From: Myxococcales bacterium
GTDB lineage: Bacteria; Myxococcota_A; Polyangia; Polyangiales; JAFGIB01
DNA length: 64,000 bases
Assembly: GCA_029880325.1 (NCBI GenBank)
Contig: JAOUOP010000005.1
Coordinates: forward strand, 1 to 64,000
Reading direction: 5' to 3'
Shown here: positions 34,677 to 43,481 of the stretch, piece after piece
Layout of the letters: each line of letters starts with the position of its first letter
Position numbering within the stretch: the stretch's first letter is position 1
Notes under the pieces: generated by a model
What the model was told of the DNA's origin: nothing
Database searches by the model: none
Seen by the model: only the letters and a program-made list of their open reading frames with translations
Made by a program: the position numbers and the translations under genes

Positions 34677-36857
34677 CTACTGATTGCGAGGCGCCTGCTT
34701 GGCGCTCAGTGAGATGCGCTTGCGATGCGGGTCCACCTCGAGCACGCGCACGCGCAGGGTCTGTCCCACGTGAACGACCTCCGCCGGATCGCGCACGAAG
34801 CGGTCGGCCAGTTGCGAAACGTGGCACAGGCCGTCCTGGTGCACGCCCACGTCGACGAAGGCGCCGAAGGCGGTGACATTGGTCACGACGCCTTCGAGCT
34901 CCATGCCGGGCTTGAGGTCGCTCAGGGTCGAGACGTCGTCTTTAAAGCGAGGCGCCTCGAAGTGGGCGCGGGGATCGCGTCCGGGCTTTTGAAGCTCGGC
35001 GATGATGTCTGCCAGGGTGTAGTCGCCGACGTTGGCGTCGCGGTAGCGGCTGGCATCGATGCGTTCGACCAGGGCCTGCCGGCCGACCAGTTGCTCGACG
35101 CGCACGTTCAGGTCCTTGGCCATGCGCTGCACCAGGGCGTAGCGCTCGGGGTGGACGGCGCTTTCGTCCAGGGGCTGCTTGCCGCCGCGGATCCGTAAAA
35201 AGCCGGCGGCCTGCTCGTAGGCCTTGGGGCCGAGCCCCTTGACCGCGCGCAGCTGCTGGCGCGTCTCGAAGGGGCCGCAGCCGTCGCGGTGTTCGACGAT
35301 GCGCTCGGCGAGCTTGGGGCCGATGCCACAGACGTGCGAAAGCAGGCGCGCGCTGGCGGTGTTGAGTTCGACGCCGACCTGATTGACGCAGCTCTCGACC
35401 ACCTCCGACAGGCGCCGGGCCAGAAGGCCCTGGTCCACGTCATGTTGGTACTGGCCGACGCCGATGGTCTTGGGGTCGAGCTTGACCAGCTCGGCCAGCG
35501 GATCCTGCAGCCTGCGACCGATGCTGATGGCGCCGCGCAGGGTGAGATCGAGGTCGGGAAACTCGCGGCGCGCGTCTTCGCTGGCCGAGTAGATGCTGGC
35601 GCCCGACTCGCTGACGCTCACGCACACGGGTGTAACTTCGAGTTTTGTGCCCGTTTCCTTGAGTGTGTCTTTGACGAAGCGCTCGGTCTCGCGCCCGTGG
35701 GTGCCGTTGCCGACCGCCACCGCTTCGACCCGATGCTTGGATAGCAGCGCTTCGAGCGTGGCCCTGGCCTCGCGCTGCTTGGCCTCGCCCTGGACCAAAA
35801 AGAGCGTGGCGAAGGCGACGGGCTTGCCGGTTTTGTCGAGCACGGCGCACTTGCAGCCGGTGCGCTGACCGGGATCGATGGCGAGCACCACGCGCTCGCC
35901 GAAGGGCGGCGCCAGCAGCAGCTGGCGCAGGTTCTTGGCGAAGACATCGACGGCTGCCGCGTCGGCATCGCGCTTGAGGCTGGAGCGGCATTCGCTCTGG
36001 GCGGAGGGGGCGAGCAGGCGCTTGAGGGCGTCTTCCACCATCGCCTCGAGCTGCCGGCGCCAGGGCGAGTCATTGCGCACGGGCACCCGCGATGCCGCAA
36101 AACGCTGGTGCCGTGCCAGATCGATCTCGAGCTTGGCCTGCAGCACGCCCTCGTTTTCGCCGCGCGCGATCGCCAGCAGGCGGTGGGAGGGCATGTCCTT
36201 GACGCGCCCGCTAAAGGCCGCGTAGTCATCGAACTTGGTACGTTCCTCGCGGTGGGCCTTGGTCTTTTTGACTTGCAGTTGACCGTGCTGGACATAGGCC
36301 TCGCGCAGGCGGGCGCGCAGGGTGGCTTCATCGGCGAGCCGTTCGGCGCAGATGTCGCGCGCACCGGCCAGGGCCGCATCCACATCGGGCACCTCGCGCT
36401 TGGGGTTGATGAAGGCGCGCGCTGCCCGCTCGGGTTGCTCCCTGTCCTGCCGCCACATCTGCAGCGCCAGCGGCTCGAGGCCCCGTTCCCGTGCGATGGT
36501 GGCGCGCGTTCGGCGTCGCGGTTTGAAGGGGGCGTAGAGATCCTCGAGCTCGGCGCGGGTGGTGGCAGCCCGCAGCTTTTTCGCCAGGGCGTCGGTGAGC
36601 TTGCCCTGGCCGTCGATCTCCTTTTCGATCGCGGCCCGGCGCGCGTCGAGGGCATCGAGCTGCTGCCGTCGCTCGTCGATGGCCCGCAGCTGCACCTCGT
36701 CGAGCCCCTCGGTGGCTTCCTTGCGGTAGCGGGCGATGAAGGGCACCGTGGCGCCTTCTTCCAGCAGCCTGAGCGCGGCGGCCACGGCCTGGGCCGGAAG
36801 CGCGAGGGCTGAAGAGATCAGAGCCTGATGGCGGGTTGCGGTGGGGGCGACTGCCAT
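34677..36857 (-). CDS. tex: Tex-family RNA-binding transcription accessory protein
   Basis: 726 residues with the Tex layout. A helical N-terminal part contains PFIARYRKEATEGLDE. The YqgF/RNase-H-like domain has VLAIDPGQRTGCKCAVLD, helix-hairpin-helix motifs follow (LRAVKGLGPKAYEQAAGFLRI), and the C-terminal S1 domain reads GVVTNVTAFGAFVDVGVHQDGLCHVSQL. Tex binds RNA and affects transcription, but its exact role is unsettled. ATG start at 36857. The gene stands alone. Confidence 0.93.
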   Translation of the reverse strand: MAVAPTATRHQALISSALALPAQAVAAALRLLEEGATVPFIARYRKEATEGLDEVQLRAIDERRQQLDALDARRAAIEKEIDGQGKLTDALAKKLRAATTRAELEDLYAPFKPRRRTRATIARERGLEPLALQMWRQDREQPERAARAFINPKREVPDVDAALAGARDICAERLADEATLRARLREAYVQHGQLQVKKTKAHREERTKFDDYAAFSGRVKDMPSHRLLAIARGENEGVLQAKLEIDLARHQRFAASRVPVRNDSPWRRQLEAMVEDALKRLLAPSAQSECRSSLKRDADAAAVDVFAKNLRQLLLAPPFGERVVLAIDPGQRTGCKCAVLDKTGKPVAFATLFLVQGEAKQREARATLEALLSKHRVEAVAVGNGTHGRETERFVKDTLKETGTKLEVTPVCVSVSESGASIYSASEDARREFPDLDLTLRGAISIGRRLQDPLAELVKLDPKTIGVGQYQHDVDQGLLARRLSEVVESCVNQVGVELNTASARLLSHVCGIGPKLAERIVEHRDGCGPFETRQQLRAVKGLGPKAYEQAAGFLRIRGGKQPLDESAVHPERYALVQRMAKDLNVRVEQLVGRQALVERIDASRYRDANVGDYTLADIIAELQKPGRDPRAHFEAPRFKDDVSTLSDLKPGMELEGVVTNVTAFGAFVDVGVHQDGLCHVSQLADRFVRDPAEVVHVGQTLRVRVLEVDPHRKRISLSAKQAPRNQ

Positions 36858-36918
36858 GGTGGCGTAGTACTATCACCGTGGATCGCTCGCCAGTTCCGGG
36901 GCCGGGTTTGCGATGGGG

Positions 36919-37656
36919 TTATTGATGGAACATTCCCAGGGCTTGCTGGCGTTCGGCGGAAAGATAGGTCTGCACCCACTCGTGCATGGCCTGGTTGCCG
37001 TTGCGCGTCGTGACGAACTCTCTCCAGGCGAACTCGAGCTGACGGTCATCCATGCCACTGGCCCAGCCGAAGAGCTGCTCGGGTGGGATGCCGCCAGCTG
37101 CGCCCCCGTGGGCGACCTCGGCCAAGGATTGGTGTCCTATCCACCGAATGAAGTCGGTCATGATGCCAGCTTGCGTGTATATCGCGATGGCGTCTTCATC
37201 GGACGAACCTTGATCGAAGGGCGCAACCATGTCCTCGAGGGGAATGTCGCCCTGGGCTTCGTCTGCGGCCCATCTGGCCATCCATGACACATCGTCCGAG
37301 TAGTGCATGGCGGCGCCTTCGTGCAACCACATCGGCAGTTCTCGATGGTCGGCTAGAGCATGGTGGATGTACTCGTGTGCGAGGCATTTCGGCCAGTCAG
37401 TTCGATCGAATACGAGGTGGATACGGCCATCGTAGAAACTCACAGTCAGCGGGTGTGCGCATGTGGCTGCACGAAGACGTTCGACATCGGCATACACGAC
37501 AATCGTCGGAGGTGAGGTGGAAATTCCCAAAGCGTTCTTCGCGACCCTTGTTTGCATCTGCGTCATCCGAGCCAGTATGGAAAGGTCGGCGTCATTGCGG
37601 AGACCGCCGCCGAGCGGGCGCGGATTTTGCCGCCGGGGCTGGGTTTCGGTTGCCAC
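36919..37656 (-). CDS. Putative peptidase MA-like zinc metalloprotease
   Basis: 245 residues from GTG 37656. The motif HEYIH (94-98) with a following Glu in WLHEG (Glu113) is the gluzincin zinc-site pattern seen in peptidase MA-like proteins; Glu95 would be catalytic. Strands before it (TIVVYADVERLRAAT, IHLVF) also fit that fold. No signal peptide is visible at this start, and in-frame CTG or ATT codons a few triplets upstream could be alternatives. Base composition is lower in GC than in neighbouring genes, hinting at a different history. Substrate unknown. Confidence 0.65.
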   Translation of the reverse strand: MATETQPRRQNPRPLGGGLRNDADLSILARMTQMQTRVAKNALGISTSPPTIVVYADVERLRAATCAHPLTVSFYDGRIHLVFDRTDWPKCLAHEYIHHALADHRELPMWLHEGAAMHYSDDVSWMARWAADEAQGDIPLEDMVAPFDQGSSDEDAIAIYTQAGIMTDFIRWIGHQSLAEVAHGGAAGGIPPEQLFGWASGMDDRQLEFAWREFVTTRNGNQAMHEWVQTYLSAERQQALGMFHQ

Positions 37657-37664
37657 AGGGACCA

Positions 37665-37680
37665 GAATGACATATCATTC
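37665..37680. promoter_or_regulatory. Probable operator of the TetR gene
   Basis: GAATGACATATCATTC is a near-perfect 16-base palindrome (seven of eight base pairs) ending six bases before the TetR start codon and overlapping the upstream end of the divergent metalloprotease gene. Its size and place suit autorepression by the TetR protein. Binding there could also repress the metalloprotease gene. Confidence 0.55.
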
Positions 37681-37686
37681 CGTTTT

Positions 37687-38340
37687 ATGGCGACCCTGAA
37701 GCGAAGCGGCCAAGACCGCGCAACCCGCCGGCGGGCGCAGATCCTCGACGCGGCCTACCGGGTCTTCGCCGACAAGGGCTTCGCCGAGGCCACCATCGCC
37801 GACATCGCCCGGGATCTCGGCGTCGGCCACGGCACCTTCTATCGCTACTTCCAGAACAAGCACGACATCTTCGACCACGTGGTCGACGAGGTGATCGGGC
37901 GCGTGACCGGGGCCATCGCCGACGAGTCGCCCACGGCCACCGACTGCCTGGCCGACTACCGCGCCCAGGTCCGCCGCATCGCCGAAAAGCTCCTGGGCCT
38001 GCTCGACGCCGACCGGCGCGCCGCCAAGCTGCTCTTCGTCGAAGCCTGGGGCGTCAGCCCGGCGCTCGACCGCAAGATGCAACAGATGTGGCGCCTCTTC
38101 GGTCAGGTCACCGCCGCCTACCTCGAAAACGGCAAGCAGAAGGGCTTTTTGCGCGCCGACCTGGACACCGAGACCACGGGATTGGCGGTCAACGCCATGA
38201 TCTTCGAGGGCGGGCGCCAGGTGGTGCTCGCCGAGGGTGCATCCGGCCCCGGTTCGCCGGAGCACGTGCCCTTGCCGCCGCGGCAGCGCTGGATCGACGG
38301 CGTCACGGCGCTGATGTTCGACGGCATTCGCGGCGACTGA
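37687..38340 (+). CDS. TetR-family transcriptional regulator
   Basis: 217 residues from ATG 37687. The N-terminal helix-turn-helix is typical: RRAQILDAAYRVFADKGFAEATIADIARDLGVGHGTFYRYFQNKHDIFDHVV. The C-terminal domain is the variable ligand-binding part and resembles regulators of lipid or acyl-CoA metabolism only in general terms. A palindrome directly upstream is the likely operator. The membrane protein gene starting 56 bases downstream may be a target. Confidence 0.9.
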   Translation: MATLKRSGQDRATRRRAQILDAAYRVFADKGFAEATIADIARDLGVGHGTFYRYFQNKHDIFDHVVDEVIGRVTGAIADESPTATDCLADYRAQVRRIAEKLLGLLDADRRAAKLLFVEAWGVSPALDRKMQQMWRLFGQVTAAYLENGKQKGFLRADLDTETTGLAVNAMIFEGGRQVVLAEGASGPGSPEHVPLPPRQRWIDGVTALMFDGIRGD

Positions 38341-38396
38341 ACTCAAAGTCAAGTGCAAGCCGGGCGTGGTTCGCCAAGGCGGGTTGGAGGCGAGAA

Positions 38397-39311
38397 ATGG
38401 TACAGGTCGATGTCTTTTGGTCCTACGGAATCGGGGCGGGTTTCGCCTACGCGGCGCAGAAGCAGCTGGCCGACAAGCCACCCACGCGCGAAAACGGCGG
38501 CTTGCTCGCAAACCCCTACTTCGCGCGCAACCTGCTCTACCTGGCCTGCTTCTTCGGCCCCAGCGGCATCTACCTGCTGTGGCAGTTCACCAGCTGGGAG
38601 ACCATGCACGCGCTGGACAAGACCATGCCCGCCTGGCTGGTCACGACCTTTGCCATCACCAACGTCACCCAGGGGTTACTCGGGTTCTGGGTGACCTATC
38701 GGCTGGCCCAGGCGCGCAGACGTTACCTGGCCTTCCTGCAGCCGCTCATCGGCTACTTCATGATGTTCTTCGTGCTGGTGCACGGCTGGGACGGCAAGGG
38801 ATACCAGCGCTTCTTCTCCCAGTCGCGCGAGGAATTTCTGGCCTGGACCCCGGCCAGCGTCGTCGACTGGCTGGTTTCACCCGTGGCGCTGACGTTGCTG
38901 GCGATGGGCGTTGTGCTGATTCCCGTCATGGTCGGCTGGATGGCGCGCTGGCTGGTCGAGGGGCAGCGCCTGCTGCGGGCCGAGCGCATCGAGGCGACGA
39001 TGCAAGCGGGCGAAGGCGAGCGCCGCTCCCGTTCCGTGCCGAGCCGGCGCTACAGCACGGTGCAGCTTGCGGCGATCATGCTGACGCTGATCTTCGGCGT
39101 TGTGCTCGGCACCGCGATCCTCGCCAGCGTCCTGGTTCACCAGCTCGGTTGGGCGCTGGGATTGATCGCATTTGGCGTGCTCGGCACCCTGGCCATCTTC
39201 GGCAAGACCGGGCTTCTGCACGCCCTGTGGAGGCGCCTGGACCCGCTGCGCGACCTGGCGCTAGCGGCCGGCCCGTCAACTGCCAGAACGGCCCAGTCGC
39301 GGGCAGCCTGA
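38397..39311 (+). CDS. Multi-pass membrane protein of unknown function
   Basis: 304 residues from ATG 38397, preceded by GGAGG. About seven hydrophobic helices are visible: near the N-terminus (NLLYLACFFGPSGIYLLWQF), in the middle (YFMMFFVLVHGW, LTLLAMGVVLIPVMVGWMARWL) and at the C-terminus (LAAIMLTLIFGVVLGTAILASVLV). No family is recognised. Close spacing to the TetR gene suggests co-transcription. Confidence 0.65.
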   Translation: MVQVDVFWSYGIGAGFAYAAQKQLADKPPTRENGGLLANPYFARNLLYLACFFGPSGIYLLWQFTSWETMHALDKTMPAWLVTTFAITNVTQGLLGFWVTYRLAQARRRYLAFLQPLIGYFMMFFVLVHGWDGKGYQRFFSQSREEFLAWTPASVVDWLVSPVALTLLAMGVVLIPVMVGWMARWLVEGQRLLRAERIEATMQAGEGERRSRSVPSRRYSTVQLAAIMLTLIFGVVLGTAILASVLVHQLGWALGLIAFGVLGTLAIFGKTGLLHALWRRLDPLRDLALAAGPSTARTAQSRAA

Positions 39312-39324
39312 GCACTCCCGCGCG

Positions 39325-41064
39325 TCAGACCGGCGCAAGCAAGCGCACCAGCGCCTCTTGCACCCAGTCCACCACCTCGCAGAATGCCACCTCGAATACC
39401 ACGTCCTCGCTGCGCAGCTTGATCTCGGCCACGCCCCTGGCGACGCCGCGGCTGCCGACGGCAATGCGGATGGGGCAGCCGATCAGATCGGCGTCCTTAA
39501 ACTTCAGGCCCGCGCGCTCGTCGCGATCGTCGAGCAGAACCTCGACGCCGGCCTGCTGCAGCGCGTCGTAGAGCCCCTCGGCCGCGGCGATCACCGCGTC
39601 CTTGGCCTGAAGCCACAGCAGGTGCACCTGGTAGGGGGCGAGCGCGGCGGGCCAGATGATGCCGTCTTGGTCGTGATGTTGCTCGATGGCGGAGGCCGCG
39701 GTTCGTGCGATGCCGATGCCGTAGCAACCCATCTGCATCGGTTGCGAGTGGCCTTCGGCGTCCCGGTACTCGCAACCCATGGCCAGCGAGTACTTGTCGC
39801 CGAGTTGAAATACGTGTCCAACCTCGATGCCGCGGTGCGCTTCGAGTCCGGCCCCGCACTCGGGGCAAAGGTCGCCGTCGCGGGCGGCGCGCAGGTCGGC
39901 CCAGGCCGTGGGTTCGAAGTCGCGCCCGGGCTGCACGTGAATCAGATGGGTGTCGGCCCGGTTGGCGCCGGTGACGGCGTCTGCGACATGGCGTACCGCG
40001 TGATCGCCGAATGTCCGCACACCGCCGAGACCCACCGGCCCCGCGAAGCCGACGGGAGCGCCCGTGACTTCGCGCACCGTGGCCTCGTCGGCGGTTTCGA
40101 CGGCGCTCGCTCCGAGGGCCTTTCGCAGCTTGGCTTCGGCCAACTCGTGATCGCCGCGCAAGAGGGCCGCCACCGGCTCACCGTCGGCTACATAGACCAG
40201 GGTCTTGACCATGCGCTCGGCTGGGGTGCCGAGAAAGTCCGAGACTTCGTCGATCGTGCGTCGCCCCGGCGTCTCGATCGCTTCGTAGGGTGCTCCATTG
40301 TCGGCGTTGGCGTTGGCGTTGGCGTTGGTGCTGCCGGGATCGGGGCTCTTGATGGCGCAGAGCTCGACGTTGGCCGCGTGTCCGCAATCGGCGCAGGCGA
40401 GGATGGAGTCCTCGCCGCTGTCGGCCAGCACCTGAAACTCGTGACTGAGCGAGCCGCCGATGGTGCCGGTGTCGGCCAGCACCGCCCGGAAGCGCAGGCC
40501 GCAGCGGCTGAAGATGCGATGGTAGGCCTCGTACATCACCTGATAGCTCGCGCGCGCCGCGTCGGCATCCACGTCGAAGCTGTAGGCATCCTTCATCGCG
40601 AACTCGCGCACGCGCATCACCCCGAAGCGCGGCCGCAGCTCGTCGCGAAACTTGGTCTGGATCTGAAACAGGCAAAGCGGCAGCTCGCGGTAGGAGCGCA
40701 CCTCGCGGCGCACCAAATCGGTGACGACCTCTTCATGGGTGGGGCCGAAGCAAAAGGCCGTGCCCTTGCGATCCTCGAAGCGCAGCAGCTCCGGCCCAAA
40801 TGCATCCCAGCGCCCCGACTGTTGCCACAGCTCGGCCGGGATCGCGCACGGCATGCGCAGCTCCTGGCCACCGGCGCGCTCCATCTCCTCGCGCACGATG
40901 CGCTCCAGCTTCTGCAGCACGCGCAGACCCAGCGGCAAGAAGTTGTAGACCCCCGCTGCCAGTCTGCGGATCATGCCCGCGCGCGCCATCAGAATGTGGG
41001 AGGCGACCACGGCATCGCCGGGCGCTTCCTTGAGGGTGGGGATCAGAGCTTTGCTTTGCCGCAT
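39325..41064 (-). CDS. proS: Prolyl-tRNA synthetase, bacterial type with editing domain
   Basis: 579 residues from ATG 41064 (MRQSKALIPTLKE, the family start). Class II motifs are in place: motif 2 KFRDELRPRFGVMR ... EFAMKDAYSF, motif 3 GCYGIGIARTAASAIEQ. Between them is the INS editing domain with the conserved Lys (MVKTLVYVADG), GPVGL and TGANRADTH, so misacylated alanyl-tRNA could still be cleared. A linker reads STNANANANAD from a six-base repeat. A second, archaeal-type prolyl-tRNA synthetase is encoded at 50493-52016. In the common MR-S/G-REF stretch this protein has Val (MRVREF), a small departure near the active site. Confidence 0.95.
   Translation of the reverse strand: MRQSKALIPTLKEAPGDAVVASHILMARAGMIRRLAAGVYNFLPLGLRVLQKLERIVREEMERAGGQELRMPCAIPAELWQQSGRWDAFGPELLRFEDRKGTAFCFGPTHEEVVTDLVRREVRSYRELPLCLFQIQTKFRDELRPRFGVMRVREFAMKDAYSFDVDADAARASYQVMYEAYHRIFSRCGLRFRAVLADTGTIGGSLSHEFQVLADSGEDSILACADCGHAANVELCAIKSPDPGSTNANANANADNGAPYEAIETPGRRTIDEVSDFLGTPAERMVKTLVYVADGEPVAALLRGDHELAEAKLRKALGASAVETADEATVREVTGAPVGFAGPVGLGGVRTFGDHAVRHVADAVTGANRADTHLIHVQPGRDFEPTAWADLRAARDGDLCPECGAGLEAHRGIEVGHVFQLGDKYSLAMGCEYRDAEGHSQPMQMGCYGIGIARTAASAIEQHHDQDGIIWPAALAPYQVHLLWLQAKDAVIAAAEGLYDALQQAGVEVLLDDRDERAGLKFKDADLIGCPIRIAVGSRGVARGVAEIKLRSEDVVFEVAFCEVVDWVQEALVRLLAPV
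40304..40329. repeat. Six-base tandem repeat inside proS
   Basis: About four copies of GGCGTT encode the (Asn-Ala)n run of the bacterial-type prolyl-tRNA synthetase. The unit keeps the reading frame, so length variation would change only a linker. Confidence 0.7.
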
Positions 41065-41097
41065 GGGACGCGCCCGGAGGTACAGGGGGCACGGCCG

Positions 41098-41137
41098 CCC
41101 CACGCTGCAGGGCTCGGTGGCGGACCGCAGCGTGGGG
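41098..41137 (-). promoter_or_regulatory. Perfect 11-bp hairpin in the leader of proS
   Basis: CCCCACGCTGC (41098-41108) pairs perfectly with GCAGCGTGGGG (41127-41137) around an 18-base loop. It lies between the stop of the cytochrome-like lipoprotein gene (41192) and the proS start (41064), both read on the minus strand. No T run follows on the minus strand. It may end the upstream transcript or act as a leader structure controlling proS. Confidence 0.5.
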
Positions 41138-41191
41138 TAGCGTGACCGTGGCGGGCGGCAGGCGCAAGCATTGGCACCCACCGCCCTCGAA

Positions 41192-42904
41192 TCAGCGTCG
41201 GCCGCAGGCACTCGCCAGGTCGATCTCCACGCGTCGCGGAGGGGCGAATGCGAAGGGGCGCCGGTCGGGCTCTTCGAAGCAGAACCGTTTTGGCTGCAGG
41301 TCCACATGCAGCGAAGCTTGGTCGGCTTCAAATGGAATCCGCACAATGTATTGGTCTGCGTCCGCCGCGACGTCGGTCCATACGGTGACGTCATCGGAAG
41401 CGCCGGCTTCCATCGAGACCCCCTCCAGTTCGGAGGACTCCGAGATTCCACGGGCCTGTCCGTCGTGGCTGAAGCCGACGTCAAAGCGCACGTCGTCGCG
41501 CCCGGGTACGTTTCCGAAATCGTTTCGGTATTGCCACCGGATTTCGACCGCTGCCGCCGCGCACAGGACTTCGACCTCGGGCTCGCTGTGAAGCTGCTTG
41601 GGGATCGGACACTCGGTGATCGCGGCGATGGTGTGCTCTGCTCTGGAAAACGCGTCTCGAGCCAGGTCCAGTGGGCCGCCGTGCGGTGGCATCCACGCCC
41701 GCGTGACCTTTGGGTTGTCCTGCATCATCGTGGAAAGGTGCTTGCTGGCGACGTTGAGGTCGAGTGCGTCGCGAGCCAGGGTCTCCGAGTATTCATTGGC
41801 CAGCGCATGGCAGCCCGCGGCACAGCTGGTTTCGTGCGATGAAAGGCGCAAGCGCTCTCGGAACGGAATGTCATAGGACTCGGGGCGCTGACCGGTTCGC
41901 TGTTTGACCTGTCCGAGGGTTTCGTTGTGCACATAGGACGAACCGATCGGTCGATACTGACGTCGCAGAAGTCTTCCGTCGGCGCCGATGATTTCCTCTT
42001 CGGTATCCGCCGTGCGACCCGCCCCCAGTGCGGTCGGTAACATCGTCTTGTGCAGCGGGTCGGTGGGCCGAATGAAGCGTGCGGCCATCACCTCGTCGAG
42101 CTCGAAACCCGCAAGGTCGACGGGATAGTTACCTTGGGTCAACACCGGTCGCATGTAGCTCGGCTGAAGCCAGGGCGTGAGGACCCAGGGATCGTTGTTC
42201 GGGTGACAGGAAACGCAGGAACCCGGCATTTCACGCGGAGGCAGCCATGGCTCGAGGTCTTCACCGCTATCAGCATCGCCGCTCAGGCGCGGTAGCACCA
42301 GGGGGGATTCTGGATCTGGATTGGAGGCGAAGAAGAAGCACATTTCGCCGGTGATTTCGTTGGCACCGATCAGGCCGGCACCGATGAAACGGTCGTAGGA
42401 GGGGTTATCCCGGGCCACGCCGCGCCCGAGCGAGACCCACTGTACGTTTGGGTTGTCGGGGTTCTCGCATTGCACCAGGACCGATCCAACCGAGCAGGCG
42501 AAGTCTCCGCCGAGGCTCGGAAAATCGCAGGTGTAGCGATTGGCATCGCGGCGCTCGGCCAGCAACGCGTCGTCGTCGTGGTTGTCGTCGAATGCCAGCA
42601 GACGACCGTTGTAGAAGACGGGGATCTTGGTCAGCTTGCAGCCCGGCGTCGGCTTCGCGGGGTCAAAGCTGATTTCCGGAATCGGTCCCAGGACCGCCTC
42701 GCACTGGGCGGCGTAGGCTGCCAGATCGCCTTCGTCGTCGACTGCGGCGGGCTGACTGCTTCGATGGGATGCGCGAGCGCCTTGGTCGGACGTTTGTGCG
42801 AACTGGAGCTGTCCCTCTTCTGCACGGTTGCAGGCCGTCAAGAGGAGCAGGCAGCTGAGGAATGAACGCCGAAATATATTCGCTGGAACGATGGCTGGTG
42901 TCAT
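41192..42904 (-). CDS. Lipoprotein with CxxCH-type haem-binding motifs
   Basis: 570 residues. The signal peptide ends in the lipobox LLLTAC (Cys25). CVSCH at 230-234 is a canonical c-type haem site, and CAAGCH at 361-366 is a spaced variant (CxxxCH). Pairs such as GEMCFFFASNP and a C-terminal beta-rich domain follow. No other known domain is evident. A periplasmic or surface redox protein is the natural reading, but the second motif is non-canonical and the protein could simply be a lipoprotein with coincidental motifs. It ends 127 bases before proS on the same strand. Confidence 0.65.
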   Translation of the reverse strand: MTPAIVPANIFRRSFLSCLLLLTACNRAEEGQLQFAQTSDQGARASHRSSQPAAVDDEGDLAAYAAQCEAVLGPIPEISFDPAKPTPGCKLTKIPVFYNGRLLAFDDNHDDDALLAERRDANRYTCDFPSLGGDFACSVGSVLVQCENPDNPNVQWVSLGRGVARDNPSYDRFIGAGLIGANEITGEMCFFFASNPDPESPLVLPRLSGDADSGEDLEPWLPPREMPGSCVSCHPNNDPWVLTPWLQPSYMRPVLTQGNYPVDLAGFELDEVMAARFIRPTDPLHKTMLPTALGAGRTADTEEEIIGADGRLLRRQYRPIGSSYVHNETLGQVKQRTGQRPESYDIPFRERLRLSSHETSCAAGCHALANEYSETLARDALDLNVASKHLSTMMQDNPKVTRAWMPPHGGPLDLARDAFSRAEHTIAAITECPIPKQLHSEPEVEVLCAAAAVEIRWQYRNDFGNVPGRDDVRFDVGFSHDGQARGISESSELEGVSMEAGASDDVTVWTDVAADADQYIVRIPFEADQASLHVDLQPKRFCFEEPDRRPFAFAPPRRVEIDLASACGRR

Positions 42905-43481
42905 GAAATTAGCTCACAGTTGAGTTTCGAGGCGACGTGACAAACGCACGCTCCCGCCGTGTTTCACGGGTAAAGCCCCAAGGACGACGAGCCCCCTCGG
43001 GAGCAACGCCCGTTGCTCACGCCTTCCTCTATGTTTTCGATCTGTCGCGATCGGTCTCGACCGACCGCCCCTCGTCGCGATTGCGTACCGCAGCCAACCT
43101 ACGCCGAGTGATCGTTGGCTTTAAGAGAGAAAAGCACGCCTCGGTGCTGAGTCCAGTTGGCGCACTGACGCGTTTTGGCTATTCGCCAGCTTGCTCCTTC
43201 TGTGCCGTGGTGGGTATCGGCTGGCAAGCAAAGCAAAAACTTTGCCATCGAGAAATCGGCCCAAGTTCTTCCATGGAGGCCACGCGATGGAGGCGATTGG
43301 CCGGCAACAATGGCCTGCTTCGGTCAACAGTTGCCGCAGCAAGGCGACTCTTGCTCCCTCGAACGCCCAAAGTCGACGCTCTCGGTGGCTGGTGTCAGAC
43401 CATCGCAGGCGTCTCCCGCGCCTGACCCCGGGTGCGCCATCCGACTCCGCTGCGCCGGCGTTGGCCAAGACCAGCCCCGGG
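42905..43481. other. 577-base gap, no recognised gene
   Basis: It lies upstream of the haem-motif lipoprotein gene and downstream of the hydrolase gene (43482, also minus). A seven-base hairpin GAGCAAC-GCCC-GTTGCTC occurs at about 43001-43018. Otherwise I see no gene, terminator or promoter that I can defend. Confidence 0.5.
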
